A stretch of DNA of 64,000 nucleotides from Agrobacterium vitis (GCF_037039395.1 NZ_CP146242.1:434001-498000), one strand, 5' to 3'; shown: positions 26,152 to 37,482, counted from the first letter of the stretch. A program made the numbers and translations. Notes: generated from the sequence alone by a model not told the origin.

Positions 26152-26458
26152 AAGGCGCGGCCCGTCCTCTTTGGACTTCGCGCCAGCAGAATCGCTCCGC
26201 GAAATGTGATCCCACCGAGATCGCAATCCCTATAATAAAATACTAAAATAATGCTAACACACAGAATGCAGCACCAACTTCCCCCTGAAATCGTGGGGAG
26301 GCCAGGCCAGACTGTGGAAAACATTTTGCCTTCTGCGGACAAAGCCCCTGTTGTCAGAAACCGACAATGTTTTTTTGAAGGCAGGGCTTGTTTTTTGGGC
26401 AGTTTTACCATTTGGTCAACAACCGAACGAATTCCCTACGGGCGCGGAGACAACAAGA
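26152..26458. other. 307-bp intergenic region upstream of the peptide transporter
   Basis: No gene is visible. An AT-rich stretch around 26230-26260 (tataataaaatactaaaata) could hold the promoter of the transporter operon. A short pair of complementary tracts (cttccccctga / tcgtggggag) is too weak to call. Confidence 0.4.
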
Positions 26459-28057
26459 ATGACCCAGATGAAAATCAGATTGGCAACGGCAGTGCTGGCA
26501 GGTTCCCTGCTGTTTGGTGCAAGCAGTGCATTGGCGGAAGCGGTGCTTCGGCGCGGCAACGCTGCAGAGCCCAAGTCGCTCGATCCAGCCCATATCTCGA
26601 TCGACATCGAAGGTCATATCATGCAGGACCTTTACGAAGGTCTCGTGGTGTTTGACAATGCCGGTAAGATTCAGCCAGGCGCTGCTGAAAGCTGGAAAAT
26701 CTCTGCGGATGGCACGGTCTACACATTCAACCTCCGCAAGGATGCCAAGTGGTCTGATGGCTCGCCTCTGACGGCAGGCGACTTCGTCTTCTCCCTTCAA
26801 CGTGAGGAAAATCCGAAGACAGCCGCCGAATATGCCAATATTCTTTATCCGATCAAAAATGCCCAGAAGGTCAACAAGGGTGAATTGCCCCCCGAACAGC
26901 TTGGTGTGAAGGCTGTGGATGACCACACGCTGGAAATCACCCTGGAACAGGCAACGCCATTCTTTCTGCAATTGATGACCCATTATACCTCCTTGCCGAT
27001 CAGCAAGGCCAATTATGAAAAATTCGGCGACCAATTCGTCAAGCCGGGCAACATGGTGTCCAACGGCGCCTTCAAGCTGCAAGCCCATGTGCCGAATGAC
27101 AGCCTGACCGTCATCAAGAATGAAAATTACTGGGATGCGAAAAACGTCAAGCTCGACAAGGTGATCTTTTACCCGATCGACGATCAGGCCGCTGCCCAGC
27201 GCCGCTATGAAGCCAAGGAACTGGATGTCAGCTACGGTCTGCCGCTTGACCAATTGAAGCGCCTCAAGGCTGCATTTGGCGCGCAAGTCCATGCCACACC
27301 GTCACTTGCAACCGAATATTACGCTTTCGACACCCGCGAAGCGCCCTATAGCGACGTGCGGGTCCGCCAGGCTCTGTCCATGGCAGTCGACCGCGATTTC
27401 GTCGCCAATGACATTCGCTCTGGCGCGGTGATCCCGGCCTATAGCTTTGTGCCGCCGGGCATGGAAGGCTATGGCACCGGCCCGCAGCCTGAATTCGCCA
27501 AGCTTTCGCAGATCGACCGCGAGGACAAGGCTGTTGAACTGATGAAAGAGGCCGGTTACGGCCAAGGCGGCAAGCCGCTGAACATCGAAATCCGCTATAA
27601 CACCAATGCCGACCACGAACGGCTGGCGACCGCCATTGCCGACATGTGGAAGACAACCTTTGGTGCCACGGTCAAGCTGACCAATCTCGATGTAGCCTCG
27701 CATTACTCCTACCTGCAGGAAGGCGGCAAGTTCAACGTTGCCCGTGCGGCCTGGGCTGCCGACTATGCCGACCCGGAAAACTTCCTGGCGCTGCAAATCA
27801 GCGACAACAAGACCTTCAATTATCCCCATTGGAATAACCCGGAATTCGACGCGCTGATGGCGAAATCCTATAAGGAAACAGATCCGGCCAAGCGCATGGA
27901 GCTGATGAAACAGGCTGAAGCCATTCAGGTGAAGGAACAGCCGATCATGCCGCTTTATTTCCGGTCCAATCTGTGGATGGTCTCTGAAAACGTGCAGGGC
28001 TGGGGCGACAGTGGCGTTGATTGGCACCTCTCCAAGTATCTGAGCCTGTCCAAGTAA
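26459..28057 (+). CDS. Oligopeptide ABC transporter, periplasmic substrate-binding protein (OppA/DppA type)
   Basis: This 532-aa SBP family 5 protein has a signal peptide (MTQMKIRLATAVLAGSLLFGASSALA). The mature start is AVLRRGNAAEPKSLDPAHISIDIEGHIMQDLYEGLV, and the family signatures WSDGSPLTAGDFVFSLQR, YYAFDTREAPYSDVRVRQALSMAVDR and a C-terminal QPIMPLYFRSN segment follow. The start at 26459 is chosen because it begins the signal peptide and has a ggaga site; the frame is open to 26351. It is first gene of a five-protein-domain transporter operon (binding protein, two permeases, fused ATPases). Peptides are the likely cargo. Confidence 0.93.
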   Translation: MTQMKIRLATAVLAGSLLFGASSALAEAVLRRGNAAEPKSLDPAHISIDIEGHIMQDLYEGLVVFDNAGKIQPGAAESWKISADGTVYTFNLRKDAKWSDGSPLTAGDFVFSLQREENPKTAAEYANILYPIKNAQKVNKGELPPEQLGVKAVDDHTLEITLEQATPFFLQLMTHYTSLPISKANYEKFGDQFVKPGNMVSNGAFKLQAHVPNDSLTVIKNENYWDAKNVKLDKVIFYPIDDQAAAQRRYEAKELDVSYGLPLDQLKRLKAAFGAQVHATPSLATEYYAFDTREAPYSDVRVRQALSMAVDRDFVANDIRSGAVIPAYSFVPPGMEGYGTGPQPEFAKLSQIDREDKAVELMKEAGYGQGGKPLNIEIRYNTNADHERLATAIADMWKTTFGATVKLTNLDVASHYSYLQEGGKFNVARAAWAADYADPENFLALQISDNKTFNYPHWNNPEFDALMAKSYKETDPAKRMELMKQAEAIQVKEQPIMPLYFRSNLWMVSENVQGWGDSGVDWHLSKYLSLSK

Positions 28058-28117
28058 CCTCAAAGGAGAGCGACGCGCGGGGACCGAAAGGTCTGACCGC
28101 GCGTCTGCTATTTGACC

Positions 28118-29041
28118 ATGATCAACTTTGTTCTGCGCCGACTAATGAGCGCGATACCGACGATCTTTATCGTCGTGACCATTTCATTTTTCCTGATGCG
28201 CTTTGCGCCGGGTGGACCGTTCAGCCTCGAACGGCCATTGCCGCCGCAAACCATGGAAAACATCATCGCGACATTTCACCTCAACGATCCTTTGTGGAAG
28301 CAATATCTACATTATCTCGCCAATGCCTTCCAAGGAGATTTTGGTCCGAGCTTCGTCTACAAGGACAATACCGTTGCCCAGTTGATTTCGCAGGCGCTTC
28401 CCTATTCCATCAAGCTTGGCGGCACCGCGCTGATTATCGCGCTGATTTTAGGCGTCATTCTGGGAACAATCGCAGCGCTTCGTCAAAACGGCTGGATCGA
28501 TTTTACCGTCATGTCTTTTGCGACGATTGGCATTACCGTGCCGAATTTCGTAGTCGGGCCGGTATTGACGTTGATTTTCGCCTTGATGCTGTCATGGCTT
28601 CCTGCCGGTGGCTGGGGTGATGGCTCGCTCTATTATCTGGCACTGCCGATTACCGTGCTGGCCCTGCCCCAGGTCGCCATTATCGCCCGCCTCACCCGCG
28701 GCTCGATGATCGAAGCCTTGCATACCGACCATATCCGCACGGCCCGCGCCTATGGCCTGCCTTCGCGGACGGTCATCATAACCCATGCCATGCGTGGAGC
28801 GCTGCTGCCGGTTATTTCCTATCTCGCTCCGGCAGCTGCGGCTCTTTTGACCGGCTCTGCCGTGGTCGAGAGCATTTTCACCATTCCAGGCGTCGGACGC
28901 TTCTTTGTCATCGGCGCCCTGAACCGGGACTACCCGCTGGTGATGGCAACAGTTCTGCTGGTTTCGATCTTCGTGATCGTCTTCAATCTGCTTGTCGACA
29001 TCGCCTACGGCCTGCTCGATCCGAGGGTCCGCCATGACTGA
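28118..29041 (+). CDS. Oligopeptide ABC transporter permease (OppB type)
   Basis: This 307-aa inner-membrane permease has six predicted helices. It opens with the OppB signature MINFVLRRLMSAIPTIFIVVTISFFLMRFAPGGPF and has the EAA loop (IRTARAYGLPSRTVIITHAMRGALLPVISYLAP) that contacts the ATPase. It follows the binding protein by 60 bp. Its last codons overlap the start of the second permease. Confidence 0.94.
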   Translation: MINFVLRRLMSAIPTIFIVVTISFFLMRFAPGGPFSLERPLPPQTMENIIATFHLNDPLWKQYLHYLANAFQGDFGPSFVYKDNTVAQLISQALPYSIKLGGTALIIALILGVILGTIAALRQNGWIDFTVMSFATIGITVPNFVVGPVLTLIFALMLSWLPAGGWGDGSLYYLALPITVLALPQVAIIARLTRGSMIEALHTDHIRTARAYGLPSRTVIITHAMRGALLPVISYLAPAAAALLTGSAVVESIFTIPGVGRFFVIGALNRDYPLVMATVLLVSIFVIVFNLLVDIAYGLLDPRVRHD

Positions 29042-30155
29042 TACCACCATCACCTCCCCTTCGATTGAAGGCCGCAGCCTGGGCCAATTGGCGCTCCTGC
29101 GGTTCCGCCGGAACAAGGCAGCCATGGGCGGCTGTGTGATCCTGCTGCTCATTGCCCTGTTCTCTTTTGCCGGGCCTTTGTTCAGCAGCCACAGCTATGA
29201 TCAGGTTTTTTCCTCCTATGTTTCTGTCCCGCCGAGCTTGAAACCCTTTCCTGACCCTGCTTCTCTTCAACAGGTTGCGGAAAGTGCTGCCACACGGGCG
29301 CGGCTGAAACTGGACAGTTTTACGGTGGAAAGCGGCACGTTTACCGCCAAGATTTCCTCTGACAAGCCTGTCGATCCACGGACAATCCGCTATTTCGACC
29401 GGGTCAATGAGTTTCATGACACCCGAGTCACTGAGACCACGCCCGACCAGCTTTCGATGACGTTGAGCGGACGTGTCAGCCAAGAATATTTCTTTTTCGG
29501 CACCGACAGCAATGGCCGCGACCTGATGGTTCGTGTCATGCTGGGCGGACAGATCTCGATTGCCGTCGGCATTGCCGCCAGCCTCGTCTCGCTCGGCATC
29601 GGGGTGATCTATGGGGCAACCTCCGGCTATCTTGGCGGACGGGTCGACAATGTGATGATGCGCATCGTCGAAATCCTTTATTCGCTGCCCTTCGTGTTCC
29701 TGGTTGTGGTCATGGTGGTGTTTTTCGGCCGCTCTATCCTGCTGATGTTCCTGGTGATCGGGGCCGTACAATGGTTGGAAATGGCCCGGATCGTCCGCGG
29801 TCAGACCCTGTCGTTGAAGCGCCGTGAATTTGTCGGCGCGGCAGAGGCCTTGGGCTTGACGGATTGGCAGATCATTCGCCGCCATATCATTCCCAACACC
29901 ATTGGCCCGGTCATCGTCTTCGTCACCGTCGTGGTGCCGCAGGTGATCCTCACCGAAAGCTTCCTCTCCTTCCTCGGTCTTGGCGTACAGGCGCCACTGG
30001 CCAGTTGGGGAACATTGATTTCGGATGGCGCGCAAAACATTCAAAACACGCCATGGCTGCTGATCTTCCCGGCAATTTTCTTCGTCGTCACCCTGTTTTC
30101 GCTCAATTTCGTGGGCGACGGGCTGCGCGATGCGCTTGATCCCAAGGACCGATAA
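29034..30155 (+). CDS. Oligopeptide ABC transporter permease (OppC type)
   Basis: This 373-aa permease has the OppC N-terminal domain (LALLRFRRNKAAMGGCVILLLIALFSFAGPLF) and a long periplasmic insert (~50-160) containing FFGTDSNGRDLMVRVMLGGQISIAVG. The EAA loop (FVGAAEALGLTDWQIIRRHIIPNTIGPVIV) is near the C-terminus. It is about 70 aa longer than E. coli OppC because of the periplasmic insert. The start at 29034 overlaps the oppB-type stop by 8 nt, which supports coupling; a longer upstream frame is rejected. Confidence 0.94.
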   Translation: MTDTTITSPSIEGRSLGQLALLRFRRNKAAMGGCVILLLIALFSFAGPLFSSHSYDQVFSSYVSVPPSLKPFPDPASLQQVAESAATRARLKLDSFTVESGTFTAKISSDKPVDPRTIRYFDRVNEFHDTRVTETTPDQLSMTLSGRVSQEYFFFGTDSNGRDLMVRVMLGGQISIAVGIAASLVSLGIGVIYGATSGYLGGRVDNVMMRIVEILYSLPFVFLVVVMVVFFGRSILLMFLVIGAVQWLEMARIVRGQTLSLKRREFVGAAEALGLTDWQIIRRHIIPNTIGPVIVFVTVVVPQVILTESFLSFLGLGVQAPLASWGTLISDGAQNIQNTPWLLIFPAIFFVVTLFSLNFVGDGLRDALDPKDR

Positions 30156-30157
30156 GC

Positions 30158-31762
<1,605 letters not shown>

Positions 31763-31805
31763 ACGGCCTCCAAACCGCTCCTTATGCAGCAATGCCCTGA
31801 ATACA

Positions 31806-31832
31806 AAAACGCCCGGCTCGACCGGGCGTTTT
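31806..31832. terminator. Bidirectional terminator after the peptide transporter operon
   Basis: An 11-bp stem (aaaacgcccgg / ccgggcgtttt) with a 5-nt loop lies between convergent genes. The A and T flanks make it functional in both directions. Confidence 0.88.
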
Positions 31833-31854
31833 CATGACATGCTCTATCCTGGCC

Positions 31855-32766
31855 CTATGCTGGAAAGAGGGGTGGTGCCAAGACCTTCAGTTCCCCGGGA
31901 TGGATTTTGATCTCTACATCGCGAGGCATGTGCAACAGTTCACCATCGATCACGCAGGCGACGCCGTGACGGTGTTTTGGGAAATGCAGCTTGACGATTT
32001 GTGAGGTGGCCGATGTGACAGCCTGGTTTTCCGTGAGTTTGCCGCGCAAAATATCAATCGCCAACCCCACCATTCCAACCGAATCGAGGGGTGCAGCAAG
32101 ATAAATCCCAAGTTGTCCGGTGGTAATATCATCGGCATAAAACAACGGATTTGTTCCAACCGGGTTGTTGCAAACCGAAACGGCGGACACTTCCTTGCTA
32201 TCCTGGCGTCCATCGGCGTCGATATCGAAGACGACGTCGAAGCGAGGCGGATTGAACATCACGCTAATCGCCGCGCTGGTACTGGCCCGCATTTTGCCAA
32301 AGCGCGACGCATAGTCCATCCGGTTGCGCAGGCGGACCATGCGGGCGTGCAGGCCAGCGGAGAACTGGTGTACATACGGCTGGCCATTGGCAGTGGCGAT
32401 GTCGACGGATTGGACCTCCGCCGATGCCAGCACCTCCAGAACCTGCCAGATATCGAGCGGCAGTTTCAGTGAGCGTGCAAACAGGTTCATTGTCCCGGCG
32501 GGTACGACGCCGAGCGGCAGACCGGTTTTCCAGGCAATGCCCGCCGCCGCCGATATGGTCCCGTCGCCACCACCGGCGATCAGCGCGTCATAGCCCTGCT
32601 GTGCAGCAGCCTCAAGGGTCTTGACGATGTCACGGCCAGCAACGGCCATGGTTTCGATCTCATGACCGGCATCGCGGAAGATTTGCTCGGCGCGTGCGCA
32701 ATAGGCATCCATGTCGGTGGTGCGAAAGGTTCCGCCCTCCCGGTTGAAAACGGCCTTGATTTTCAT
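31855..32766 (-). CDS. Diacylglycerol kinase-family lipid kinase (YegS/DagK-like)
   Basis: This 303-aa protein has the DAGK catalytic core: the nucleotide-binding GGGDGTISAAAG, then GVVPAGTMNLFARSLKLP, and the C-terminal beta domain ending CVIDGELLHMPRDVEIKIHPGELKVLAP. Such enzymes phosphorylate diacylglycerol, phosphatidylglycerol or sphingoid lipids at the cytoplasmic face of the membrane. The exact lipid is unknown. Start is the ATG at 32766 (MKIKAVFNREGGTF). Confidence 0.9.
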   Translation of the reverse strand: MKIKAVFNREGGTFRTTDMDAYCARAEQIFRDAGHEIETMAVAGRDIVKTLEAAAQQGYDALIAGGGDGTISAAAGIAWKTGLPLGVVPAGTMNLFARSLKLPLDIWQVLEVLASAEVQSVDIATANGQPYVHQFSAGLHARMVRLRNRMDYASRFGKMRASTSAAISVMFNPPRFDVVFDIDADGRQDSKEVSAVSVCNNPVGTNPLFYADDITTGQLGIYLAAPLDSVGMVGLAIDILRGKLTENQAVTSATSQIVKLHFPKHRHGVACVIDGELLHMPRDVEIKIHPGELKVLAPPLFPA

Positions 32767-33155
32767 TCCCGCGCTGCTCCTTTTGACCGCCGCCCAGTTC
32801 CAGACTGGTGTGTCTTACGTTGAAACCGCACGACAACGCATTTTAACGATCCGCCGCCAATTATGTTGCATGCGTCTGCTGCAAATCGGGTTTGCAGCCG
32901 AAAAGATCAAGATCACCATTATCGTTCTACCGCAACGCACACATGCATGCTAAGGGTAGCGGCATCACGTTTGACCATCCCACCGGCAAGTTTGCGACCT
33001 CGACTGTCTTGCCTTGTGCATGACCGCCGCATGGTTAGCGGCTGGATGATGGATGCGCCAAATGGGTTATTTTGCGATTCAGCTGCCTCGAGCAGTCCTC
33101 CCTGCTGCCTTTCTATTGAACAGCACCAGCCTTGCTCCGGTGCCGGGATGATTTT
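32767..33155. other. 389-bp divergent intergenic region
   Basis: No gene or clear signal is seen. It should carry the promoters of the lipid kinase (minus) and the MFS transporter (plus). Part of it is AT-richer than its surroundings. Confidence 0.4.
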
Positions 33156-34385
33156 ATGAACGATACGATCCGCTTTGCACCCTCAGCTGTCAGACCAGGT
33201 CCAGACCGGACCGAAGCCGCCCTATCACCGCGCACGGTTCTGTTGATTGAATTTGCGCTGGCCGTCGGTGGGTTTGGTATCGGCACCGGCGAATTCGCCA
33301 TCATGGGCCTCCTGCCGGAGGTGGCGCAGACCTATTCCGTCAGCGTACCCGAAGCAGGCCGGGTGATCAGCGCTTATGCGTTGGGCGTGGTCGTCGGAGC
33401 GCCGATCATCGCCGCGCTGGCGGCAAAGCTGCCACGCAAGACATTACTGCTGATGCTGATGGGCCTGTTTGCTCTTGGCAATATCACCAGCGCAATGGCC
33501 CCTAGCTTTCTGAGTTTCACAATCCTGCGCTTCATCACCGGCCTGCCGCACGGCGCTTATTTCGGCGTTGCCGCCCTGGTGGCCGCATCGATGGTCGAGC
33601 CGCATAAGCGGGCCCGCGCCGTTGGCCGCGTCATGCTGGGCCTGACCATTGCCACGCTGATCGGCACGCCATTTGCCACCTTCCTTGGCCAGATGATGAG
33701 CTGGCGGGCCGCCTTCATGCTGGTCGGGGCAATTGCGGCGCTGACGGCGGTGCTGATCGCGTTCAACCTGCGCAAGGACACGGTAGCGGAAGGCGCCAGT
33801 ATTCGCCGCGAACTCGGCGCTTTCGGCCGGTTGCAGGTGTGGTTGACGCTTGCCGTCGCCGCGGTCGGCTTTGGCGGCATGTTCTCGATCTTCAGCTATA
33901 TCGCCAAAACCACCACGGACACCGCCGGACTACCCGCCTCGATGATTGCCGTGGTGCTGGCGCTGTTCGGCATCGGCATGAATGTCGGTAACGTCGTTGG
34001 CTCACGCATGGCCGATTACTCGCTAAACGGCACAATCGGCGGCATGCTGGCCTTCAACGTCGTGCTGATGACGATCTTTTCGCTGACTGCCGCCAATCCG
34101 GTCATGCTGTGCATTTGCGTCTTCCTGACCGGCTGCGGTTTTGCCGCCTGTCCCGCCGTGCAGACGAGACTGATGGATGTTGCCGCCGACGCACAGACGC
34201 TGGCGGCAGCATCGAACCACTCAGCCTTCAACATCGCCAATGCCCTTGGCGCCTGGCTGGGTGGCATGGTCATTTCCGCCGGTTATGGTTATGGCGCCAC
34301 TGGCTATGTGGGCGCGGTTCTGTCTTTCTTCGGCCTGATCGTCTTTCTCATCTCGGTGGCGCTACAGCGCCGATCAGCATCCTGA
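33156..34385 (+). CDS. MFS transporter, DHA1 drug/purine/arabinose-efflux type
   Basis: This 409-aa protein has twelve predicted helices and the DHA1 signatures: a GTGEFAIMGLLPEVAQTYSVS start, RFITGLPHGAYFGVAALVAASMV, and TPFATFLGQMMSWRAAFMLVG. It resembles YdhP/AraJ-type exporters, which expel drugs, nucleobases or sugars through the inner membrane by proton antiport. The start at 33156 (cggga before it) gives MNDTIRFAPSA; a TTG 24 nt earlier also keeps the frame. The substrate is unknown. Confidence 0.9.
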   Translation: MNDTIRFAPSAVRPGPDRTEAALSPRTVLLIEFALAVGGFGIGTGEFAIMGLLPEVAQTYSVSVPEAGRVISAYALGVVVGAPIIAALAAKLPRKTLLLMLMGLFALGNITSAMAPSFLSFTILRFITGLPHGAYFGVAALVAASMVEPHKRARAVGRVMLGLTIATLIGTPFATFLGQMMSWRAAFMLVGAIAALTAVLIAFNLRKDTVAEGASIRRELGAFGRLQVWLTLAVAAVGFGGMFSIFSYIAKTTTDTAGLPASMIAVVLALFGIGMNVGNVVGSRMADYSLNGTIGGMLAFNVVLMTIFSLTAANPVMLCICVFLTGCGFAACPAVQTRLMDVAADAQTLAAASNHSAFNIANALGAWLGGMVISAGYGYGATGYVGAVLSFFGLIVFLISVALQRRSAS

Positions 34386-34882
34386 CCGGTCCTTAAAAAG
34401 CCCGCTACCGGCCCGCGCCAGCAGCGGGGCTTGAGCGTGTTCTGTGTGCATGGTTAACTGAGCGTGAGTGCTGCGCCCACCGGTTTTCCCTTTCGAAGGC
34501 TTAGCAAGCCACGGTGAAATTTATTGAGCAAGTCCTTGCACCATCTCGGAAATTTCCGCGTGCGCCGCCCAACACGATAGCGGAATAAACCTCGAGATGA
34601 GGCCTATATCCAGACAGTACAGGCAATCACCGATTTGTGTAGTGCGCCGCACGCTTTCACCCCGGTTTGAGCCGTTATCCCCCTCTTGACTTTGCGCAGA
34701 CAGAGGCGCAGCTAATATGAACGGGCGGGAGCTTTCCGCACGGATTTCAACGGAGTCATCGATAAGATGCCAAGCGACAGTAGCAGTCGATTGTCCATGC
34801 CGTACGCGGTCGCCCTGCTCTGACGGTTCCGTCAGCTTGCTGGTCGGTTGCGCTACGGCGGATCGACGGAAAGGCAAGCACA
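34386..34882. other. 497-bp region upstream of mgtE with structured leader
   Basis: No ORF is supported. A possible -35 (ttgact, 34685) with a taatat some 21 bp on would start a leader of about 170 nt before mgtE. That leader contains several short stems, including ctgacg/cgtcag near 34821 and gcttgc/gcaagc close to the start codon. A magnesium-sensing leader is an attractive idea for mgtE, but I cannot match it to the known M-box by eye. Confidence 0.35.
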
Positions 34883-36259
34883 ATGAATATCCAACGCCTT
34901 CCTCTGCGGGCCGGTTATGCTGCCCGACACCTTCTAAACGACAGCCTCAATGTCGTCACCGTTACGGACCGGATCGAACAGCTGAATGCGCTGGACGTTT
35001 CCGAGGCCGCCGCCATGCTGGCTAGCCTGCCGCAGCCAAAGGCGCTGCGCGTCATTGCCCGCCCCGAACTGGTGCATGCTGCCGACATCATCGCGGCGTT
35101 GCCGGTCGATACAGCCGTACGCCTGCTGAAAGCCACTGCCCACGACCGGGTCGCCGACATTTTCCAGGCGATGGACGACCGCAGCCGCATGGTGATCTTC
35201 TCGCGGCTCGATGCGGCCACGGCCCATGCCGTCGAACATCTGATGGCCTATCCGCAGCGCACCGCCGGATCGATCATGACGACGGAATTCGTCAGCGTGC
35301 CCGATGATTTTACGGTGGCCGAAACGCTGGCCCATGTGCGGATGGTGGAAAATGCCAGCGAGACCGTCTATGCGATTTATGTGCTGGATCGTATCACCCG
35401 GACGCTCATTGCCGTGGTCACGCTGCGGCGGCTGATCACCGTGGAGCCCGAGGCCTCCATTCTGTCGGTCGCCCAATGTCACGGTGTCGTGCATGCAGGC
35501 CCGCTGATGACGCAGGAAGAAGTGGCTCGCTTGATCCGCCGCAACAATCTGCTGGCCCTGCCCGTTACCAACGATGCTGGTCAAATGCTGGGCATTGTCA
35601 CTGTCGATGACGTGATCGACACGATGATTGCCGACACGACCGAAGACGCCCAGAAATTCGGCGGCATGGAAGCACTCGGCAAGCCCTATATGCAGATCGG
35701 CTTTGCCGGAATGATCAAAAAACGTGCCGGCTGGCTCGCCGCCCTGTTCCTTGGCGAAATGCTGACGGCCAGCGCCATGCAATATTTCGAAGGCGAGCTG
35801 GAAAAGGCCGTGGTGCTGACCCTGTTCATCCCGCTGATCATGAGCTCGGGCGGCAATTCCGGCTCACAAGCAACATCGCTGATCATCCGGGCTCTGGCGG
35901 TGGGAGAATTGAAGCTTTCCGACTGGTGGCGCGTTGCCATCCGTGAATTGCCCACGGGCATGACGCTGGGGACCATTCTTGGCCTGGTTGGTTTCGTTCG
36001 CATTGCGCTGTGGCAGCACATGGGTCTCTATAATTATGGCGACCATTGGCTGCTGGTTGGCTTCACCGTGTTTGCCGCCCTGATCGGCATCGTCACATTC
36101 GGCTCGATGGCGGGCTCAATGCTACCTTTCCTGCTGCAACGCCTGCGGCTCGACCCCGCCAGCGCCTCGGCCCCGGCTGTGGCAACCCTGGTCGATGTCA
36201 GCGGCCTGGTGATCTATTTCACCGTCGCGCTTGTGATTTTGAGCGGGACGCTGCTGTAG
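34883..36259 (+). CDS. mgtE: Magnesium transporter MgtE
   Basis: This 458-aa Mg2+ channel has an N-terminal helical domain (residues ~1-130), a CBS-pair domain (around RTAGSIMTTEFVSVPDDFTVAE and LLALPVTNDAGQMLGIVTVDDVIDTM) and a C-terminal five-helix pore domain (ALFLGEMLTASAMQYFE, PLIMSSGGNSGSQATSLIIRALAVGEL). Cytoplasmic Mg2+ bound between the N and CBS domains closes the channel in characterised MgtE. The gene is monocistronic with a long leader upstream and a repeat element downstream. Confidence 0.95.
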   Translation: MNIQRLPLRAGYAARHLLNDSLNVVTVTDRIEQLNALDVSEAAAMLASLPQPKALRVIARPELVHAADIIAALPVDTAVRLLKATAHDRVADIFQAMDDRSRMVIFSRLDAATAHAVEHLMAYPQRTAGSIMTTEFVSVPDDFTVAETLAHVRMVENASETVYAIYVLDRITRTLIAVVTLRRLITVEPEASILSVAQCHGVVHAGPLMTQEEVARLIRRNNLLALPVTNDAGQMLGIVTVDDVIDTMIADTTEDAQKFGGMEALGKPYMQIGFAGMIKKRAGWLAALFLGEMLTASAMQYFEGELEKAVVLTLFIPLIMSSGGNSGSQATSLIIRALAVGELKLSDWWRVAIRELPTGMTLGTILGLVGFVRIALWQHMGLYNYGDHWLLVGFTVFAALIGIVTFGSMAGSMLPFLLQRLRLDPASASAPAVATLVDVSGLVIYFTVALVILSGTLL

Positions 36260-36303
36260 GCTTGGGATTGAGCGAGTAGCGGCTTGAATGACGCACTCGC
36301 TTA

Positions 36304-36449
36304 CACTGTAATGTCTTATACGAAGGGTCATTTTCAATGACACTTCGTATTCCGTTTTCGAATATCTCAAGCCCTTCATGCATTTGAGATATTCGAAATC
36401 TCTTCAAAGCGAGGATGCGTCAGCATCTTCGAGCTTTGGTATTACAGTG
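36304..36449. repeat. Family 2 intergenic repeat, copy 2 (full-length)
   Basis: This 146-bp element is bounded by perfect 9-bp inverted ends (cactgtaat at 36304, attacagtg at 36441). Its centre is a palindrome: gaatatctcaag...ttgagatattc. The stretch aggatgcgtcagcatcttcg links it to the other copies. It lies in the 338-bp gap between mgtE and the toxin gene. Confidence 0.85.
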
Positions 36450-36597
36450 GACATGGCTCTGTTGCGATTGAACGGAACATGAGTTCGATTGGTCAACATT
36501 GGGTCTCCTGCAACCTTATGGCTTATCCCTTGCCGGGGTTGCAAAATTCCACGGAAAATGAAACCTTCCCGACAATGGAATGTTTGGGAGGTTATCC

Positions 36598-37467
36598 ATG
36601 CCAACAGAAAATGAAAGCAATGCTCCGATAGACGGGGGATTGGTTATCGCAGTATCTGCCGTTCAGTTGGCGGCGGTCCTTGAAGGGGAAACGGTCGAAC
36701 AAGGCGGAACGCTGGGCAACAGGGTCATAGGCGGATTACGCTTGCTCGGCTGCGCTGCGGAAGGCCTGACGGCCGGAGCACTTCTTGCCACACCAGAACC
36801 GACAATGTTGACCAAGGTCGGTGGAGGAGCTTTAGCGCTTCATGCCGCAGATCAATGCACCACAGGCGGACGGCAATTATGGACGGGGCAAAACGAACGC
36901 TCCTGGACGGAGAAAGGCACGTCGTCCCTCGCGAAATCTCTTGGTGCATCGCCCCAGGCAGCAGACAACATCGGCATGGCGATGGACTTTGTGGTGCCAA
37001 TCGGTGGGGCTGCAATGGCTGGCGCAGTTCGCGCAGCCGCCATCAGATCCGGCCGTATCTCTTTGATGCAGCATGAAGCGCAGGCGGGAAGCCGCCTTGG
37101 CGGCCATACGATAGAGAGGCATATTGCCAAGGATGAAGCATTCCTACGCCAACGGATTGCACAAACAGCAACCAATCGCGCGCCCCCTCCCGTTATCTCG
37201 TCCTTCAGCAGTCTGCGCATCGCTGAAGATCAAATTTCCAGAGCATTGAGGTTGAACCAAGCACGGATCATGCAATGGTCACAGAATGCCGCCATTGGCT
37301 CCAAGCTGGAACCACCCATTGTGTTCGATGCAGGACGGGTGATCGGACAAGGTGTCGTCCGAGCATCAGGGCAAGTTCAACAAATGACGAGGCTCCGGAT
37401 TATTTTAAAGAAAGAGACTTATAATGGCATGACCCATTATATTCTCACCTCCTATCCCGTTCCGTAA
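36598..37467 (+). CDS. RNase A-like (CdiA-CT type) polymorphic toxin
   Basis: This is a 289-aa protein. The C-terminal ~120 residues match the bacterial RNase A-like CdiA C-terminal toxin domain: GGHTIERHI (168-176), SSFSSLRIAEDQISRALRLNQARIMQW (201-227), VIGQGV and the ending THYILTSYP (279-287). Conserved His170/His175 and Thr284/Tyr286 are plausible catalytic residues; characterised relatives degrade RNA in target cells. The N-terminal 150 residues are Gly/Ala-rich with hydrophobic, glycine-zipper-like stretches and match no delivery domain I know. Start is the ATG at 36598, preceded by ggagg. Followed after 15 bp by its likely immunity gene. No cdiB, VgrG, PAAR or T6SS gene is in the window. 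GC is lower than in the neighbours. Confidence 0.82.
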   Translation: MPTENESNAPIDGGLVIAVSAVQLAAVLEGETVEQGGTLGNRVIGGLRLLGCAAEGLTAGALLATPEPTMLTKVGGGALALHAADQCTTGGRQLWTGQNERSWTEKGTSSLAKSLGASPQAADNIGMAMDFVVPIGGAAMAGAVRAAAIRSGRISLMQHEAQAGSRLGGHTIERHIAKDEAFLRQRIAQTATNRAPPPVISSFSSLRIAEDQISRALRLNQARIMQWSQNAAIGSKLEPPIVFDAGRVIGQGVVRASGQVQQMTRLRIILKKETYNGMTHYILTSYPVP

Positions 37468-37482
37468 GAGTAACGATTGACC

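Noticed and set aside
28983..30044. 353-codon frame antisense to the OppC-type permease
   Set aside because: Same reason: a shadow of the permease, with a low-complexity His/Asp/Gln-rich translation.
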